Of a DNA stretch of 6,766 bases, positions 4,896 to 6,766 are shown piece by piece. The position numbers and the translations under genes are program-made. This DNA comes from Candidatus Moraniibacteriota bacterium (GTDB lineage Bacteria > Patescibacteriota > Minisyncoccia > Moranbacterales > UBA9337). The stretch lies in the NCBI GenBank assembly GCA_003510795.1, contig DOKP01000036.1, positions 969 to 7,734 of the forward strand, given 5' to 3'. The notes below the pieces were generated by a model. The model ran no database searches. It saw only the letters and a list, made by a program, of their open reading frames with translations, and was not told where the DNA came from. Each line of letters starts with the position of its first letter. Within the stretch, counting starts at the first letter, position 1.

Positions 4896-4918
4896 ACCTG
4901 TACCTAGGGTATAGGTAT
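4894..4918. promoter_or_regulatory. Probable CsoR operator (25-bp dyad)
   Basis: A near-perfect dyad centred on 4906 contains TACC at 4895-4898 and 4901-4904 and GGTA at 4908-4911 and 4914-4917. Outside the centre only the 4900/4912 pair and the two bases flanking the centre fail. CsoR operators in other bacteria are G/C-tract dyads of the TACC...GGTA type, so the match fits the gene downstream. It overlaps the end of the -10 box and the start site, which suits autorepression relieved by Cu(I). Confidence 0.7.
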
Positions 4919-4940
4919 TAATATTATTAAAATAACAACC

Positions 4941-5213
4941 ATGACCGATCAAAAAGCCAAAGCGCTAATTAATTTTAAGAAAGCTAACAGTCTAATGGCG
5001 CGTATTATCAAAATGGTAGAAGAAGATAGATACTGTATTGATATTATGCAACAAAATTTGGCCGTTGTCGGACTTCTCCGCTCGGCTCATCAAATGTTGA
5101 TGGAAAACCATCTAAATACTTGCTTCAAGCACGCGATGGATACTACCAATGAAAAAAAGAAGCGAGAAATGACCCAAGAGATTTTAAAACTCACCAAATT
5201 ATTTAACAAATAA
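4941..5213 (+). CDS. csoR: CsoR-type copper-sensing transcriptional repressor
   Basis: This 90-residue all-helical protein of the CsoR/RcnR (DUF156) family binds operator DNA as an oligomer and releases it on binding Cu(I). The metal triad is complete: C32 in RYCIDIM, then H57 and C61 in ENHLNTC. The 25- and 4-residue spacings match those of the Mycobacterium tuberculosis protein (C36, H61, C65), and Y31 matches the Tyr before its first Cys. This pattern indicates Cu(I) rather than the Ni/Co (RcnR) or sulfide types. The outer Glu that couples binding to release is not exactly aligned; E76 is one residue short of the expected place. Regulation is probably autogenous through the dyad at 4894-4918. 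The start codon at 4941 has no Shine-Dalgarno. The gene lies 11 bp before the HMA-SafE-cupredoxin gene, so the two form an operon. Confidence 0.93.
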   Translation: MTDQKAKALINFKKANSLMARIIKMVEEDRYCIDIMQQNLAVVGLLRSAHQMLMENHLNTCFKHAMDTTNEKKKREMTQEILKLTKLFNK

Positions 5214-5224
5214 ATTTATTTTAT

Positions 5225-6688
5225 ATGGATATGGATAAAAAAATAAAAGAATACAAATACCGAGTCTCAGGAATGCATTGCGCCTCATGCGAATTAATAA
5301 TTGAAAAAAAATTATTGGAATTGGATTTTGTAAAATCAGTAGATGCCTCATCCCCCAAAGAAGAAGTGCTTATTGAATACACCGGAGAAAAAATTGAACC
5401 CCAAAAACTAACTGAGCTTTTTAAAAAAGAAGGTTATGTTTTTTCTGACATCTCTACTACTCCAAATACATCATTAAAAAAACAACCCAATAATTTTAAA
5501 CCCAAAGAATTTTTTATAATCTTAACTATAGGATTATTGATTATCTTGGGCTTTTTGGGATTAAACAGTACCGGACTGTCAGGGCTAATTAATGTGAGCA
5601 CCGCCTCGTCCTTGCTAACATTTTTTATTTTTGGCCTTATCGCGGGAATTTCCAGTTGCGCCGCTTTGGTAGGCGGAATAATTTTATCCATGTCTCAACA
5701 ATGGAACCACTTATATAAAACTGGTGATTCTAGCTGGAAAAAAATTCAACCTCATTTGATTTTTAATCTTGGAAGACTTATCGCTTATGGATTTTTCGGA
5801 GCCCTATTGGGAGCTATAGGCAATCAATTAAATATTTCTTTTAAACTGGGTCCGATTTTTGTCATACTTGTTTCAATAATGATGATTTTCTTGGCGCTTC
5901 AAATGCTTGGGATTAAGACACTACGAAAATTCCAAATTACTATGCCGAAATTCATCACCAGAACTATCGCTGATGAATCTCGTTTCAAGGGTCGCCACAT
6001 GCCTTTTTTGATGGGGGCACTGACTTTTTTCTTGCCTTGCGGATTCACGATAACCGCTCAGGGATTAGCTCTAATATCAGGCAGCGTGCTTCAAGGAGGA
6101 TTAATTATGTTTACCTTTGCTCTGGGAACCTTGCCGATGCTTTTGGGAATTGGGCTTTCTAGCGTTAAATTTTGCCAAAAGAGCATTCTTTCAAATAGAT
6201 TTTTAAAAGTAGCTGGAATTTTAGTTTTATTTTTTGCATTATTTAACATTAATTCGCAATTAAATGTCTTGGGATTTTCTAGTTTAAGTAATTTGGGCAG
6301 TAGAGAAAATCCATCTATTTCTGCGCCAGCTTCCAATACTCCTACTTCTGATTTGAAAAATAGTCCGACTCAAATTGAACCAAAAATAGCAGATAAAAAT
6401 CTTCCACCAATAGTAAATGGCAAGCAAGTCATAAAGATGAATGCTTCAAGCTCAGGATACTCACCCAATAAATTTAAGGTTCAATCCAATGTGCCAGTAA
6501 GATGGGAAATTACTGATACGGGGACCAGCGGTTGCACTAATGCTATTATTGCCAAAAGCTTATTTGAAGGAGAAATTGCCTTGACTGTCGGCAAAACCAG
6601 CATCCAGGAATTCACTCCCAAAAAAGCAGGCAAATATAAATTTAGCTGTTGGATGGGAATGGTTACTGGGACTATTGAAGTAATATAA
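5225..6688 (+). CDS. HMA-TauE/SafE (DsbD_2-like)-cupredoxin fusion, copper handling membrane protein
   Basis: This 487-residue protein joins three modules. Residues 10-76 are a heavy-metal-associated domain with GMHCASC (C19, C22), as in CopZ and copper ATPases. Residues 95-345 form about seven membrane helices of the TauE/SafE- or DsbD_2-like type (COG2836-like), with two intramembrane cysteines in GISSCAALVGG (C145) and LPCGFT (C272), positioned like the redox pair of CcdA/DsbD. A Ser/Pro/Thr-rich linker (355-395) leads to a C-terminal cupredoxin-like domain (400-487) with SGCTN (C437) and SCWMGM (C475, M477, M479). Seven helices put HMA in the cytoplasm and the cupredoxin outside. The cupredoxin has no histidine, so it is not a classical blue-copper site; Cys/Met Cu(I) or Ag(I) binding is likely. 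Being second in the csoR operon supports a copper role. Whether it exports copper, delivers it or passes electrons is not known. An ATG at 5231 is an alternative start. Confidence 0.88.
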   Translation: MDMDKKIKEYKYRVSGMHCASCELIIEKKLLELDFVKSVDASSPKEEVLIEYTGEKIEPQKLTELFKKEGYVFSDISTTPNTSLKKQPNNFKPKEFFIILTIGLLIILGFLGLNSTGLSGLINVSTASSLLTFFIFGLIAGISSCAALVGGIILSMSQQWNHLYKTGDSSWKKIQPHLIFNLGRLIAYGFFGALLGAIGNQLNISFKLGPIFVILVSIMMIFLALQMLGIKTLRKFQITMPKFITRTIADESRFKGRHMPFLMGALTFFLPCGFTITAQGLALISGSVLQGGLIMFTFALGTLPMLLGIGLSSVKFCQKSILSNRFLKVAGILVLFFALFNINSQLNVLGFSSLSNLGSRENPSISAPASNTPTSDLKNSPTQIEPKIADKNLPPIVNGKQVIKMNASSSGYSPNKFKVQSNVPVRWEITDTGTSGCTNAIIAKSLFEGEIALTVGKTSIQEFTPKKAGKYKFSCWMGMVTGTIEVI

Positions 6689-6707
6689 AAAATTAATAAA
6701 GCAGGCC

Positions 6708-6761
6708 TCCTCCCCTTTAACCGCGTGCCGCCTTAGCTATAGCGGTGGCGCAAGGGGAGGA
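6708..6761. repeat. Large GC-rich hairpin repeat after the copper operon
   Basis: TCCTCCCCTT (6708-6717) pairs perfectly over 10 bp with AAGGGGAGGA (6752-6761). Inside, CCGC (6728-6731) pairs with GCGG (6742-6745) and extends outward through two G-T pairs, around a loop containing TAGCTA. The element starts 19 bp after the stop of the fusion gene. No T-run is visible before the window ends, so it may be a dispersed palindrome, an mRNA-stabilising hairpin or part of a terminator. Confidence 0.6.
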
Positions 6762-6766
6762 CTGAG

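Noticed and set aside
5434..6336. Minus-strand open frames opposite the copper fusion gene
   Set aside because: They are antisense shadows of clear transmembrane and cupredoxin-linker coding sequence.

Overview
This AT-rich window looks like accessory chromosome from a Patescibacteria (CPR, Parcubacteria-like) genome. The reasons are the compact methionyl-tRNA synthetase, a DUF5652-type small membrane protein, several tiny membrane proteins of unknown function, starts that mostly lack a Shine-Dalgarno sequence, and many short hairpin repeats between genes. The lineage call is an inference from gene content; the window has no rRNA or other phylogenetic marker that would settle it.

Layout. Positions 85-1026 hold a promoter, a palindrome and an Amidohydro_2-type TIM-barrel hydrolase (+). 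Positions 1086-1926 hold three small membrane proteins (+): DUF5652-like, a Cys-containing three-helix protein, and a single-helix protein with four Cys. Positions 1945-4077 hold a minus-strand pair, metG followed by tatD. The tatD gene is cut short at a palindromic repeat after 176 genuine residues and has lost its last two metal ligands. A second palindromic repeat lies between the two genes, and an 8-bp tandem repeat runs into the tatD start codon. Positions 4191-4269 hold the metG promoter and the terminator of the next gene. Positions 4296-4616 encode a small lipoprotein (-) with the only strong Shine-Dalgarno site in the window. The 324-bp divergent gap 4617-4940 contains the lipoprotein promoter, three perfect 11-bp repeats, a 90-bp element that can fold as a three-way junction, and a promoter with a 25-bp dyad operator. 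That promoter drives csoR (4941-5213) and an HMA-TauE/SafE(DsbD-like)-cupredoxin fusion (5225-6688). A further large hairpin repeat closes the window.

How the genes work together. The clearest functional unit is the copper module. CsoR has the full Cys-His-Cys Cu(I) triad and probably represses its own promoter through the dyad overlapping the -10 region and start site. The gene 11 bp downstream encodes one polypeptide carrying a cytoplasmic metal-binding domain, a membrane core with a cysteine pair, and an outer cupredoxin-like domain that has no histidine. The other genes are housekeeping (metG), probably decayed (tatD) or of unknown function.

The most unusual structural signal is that three separate hairpin elements (1945-1994, 2587-2635, 4763-4852) all have a TACT tetraloop closed by G-C, which suggests one family of dispersed palindromes, one of them sitting at the tatD breakpoint.
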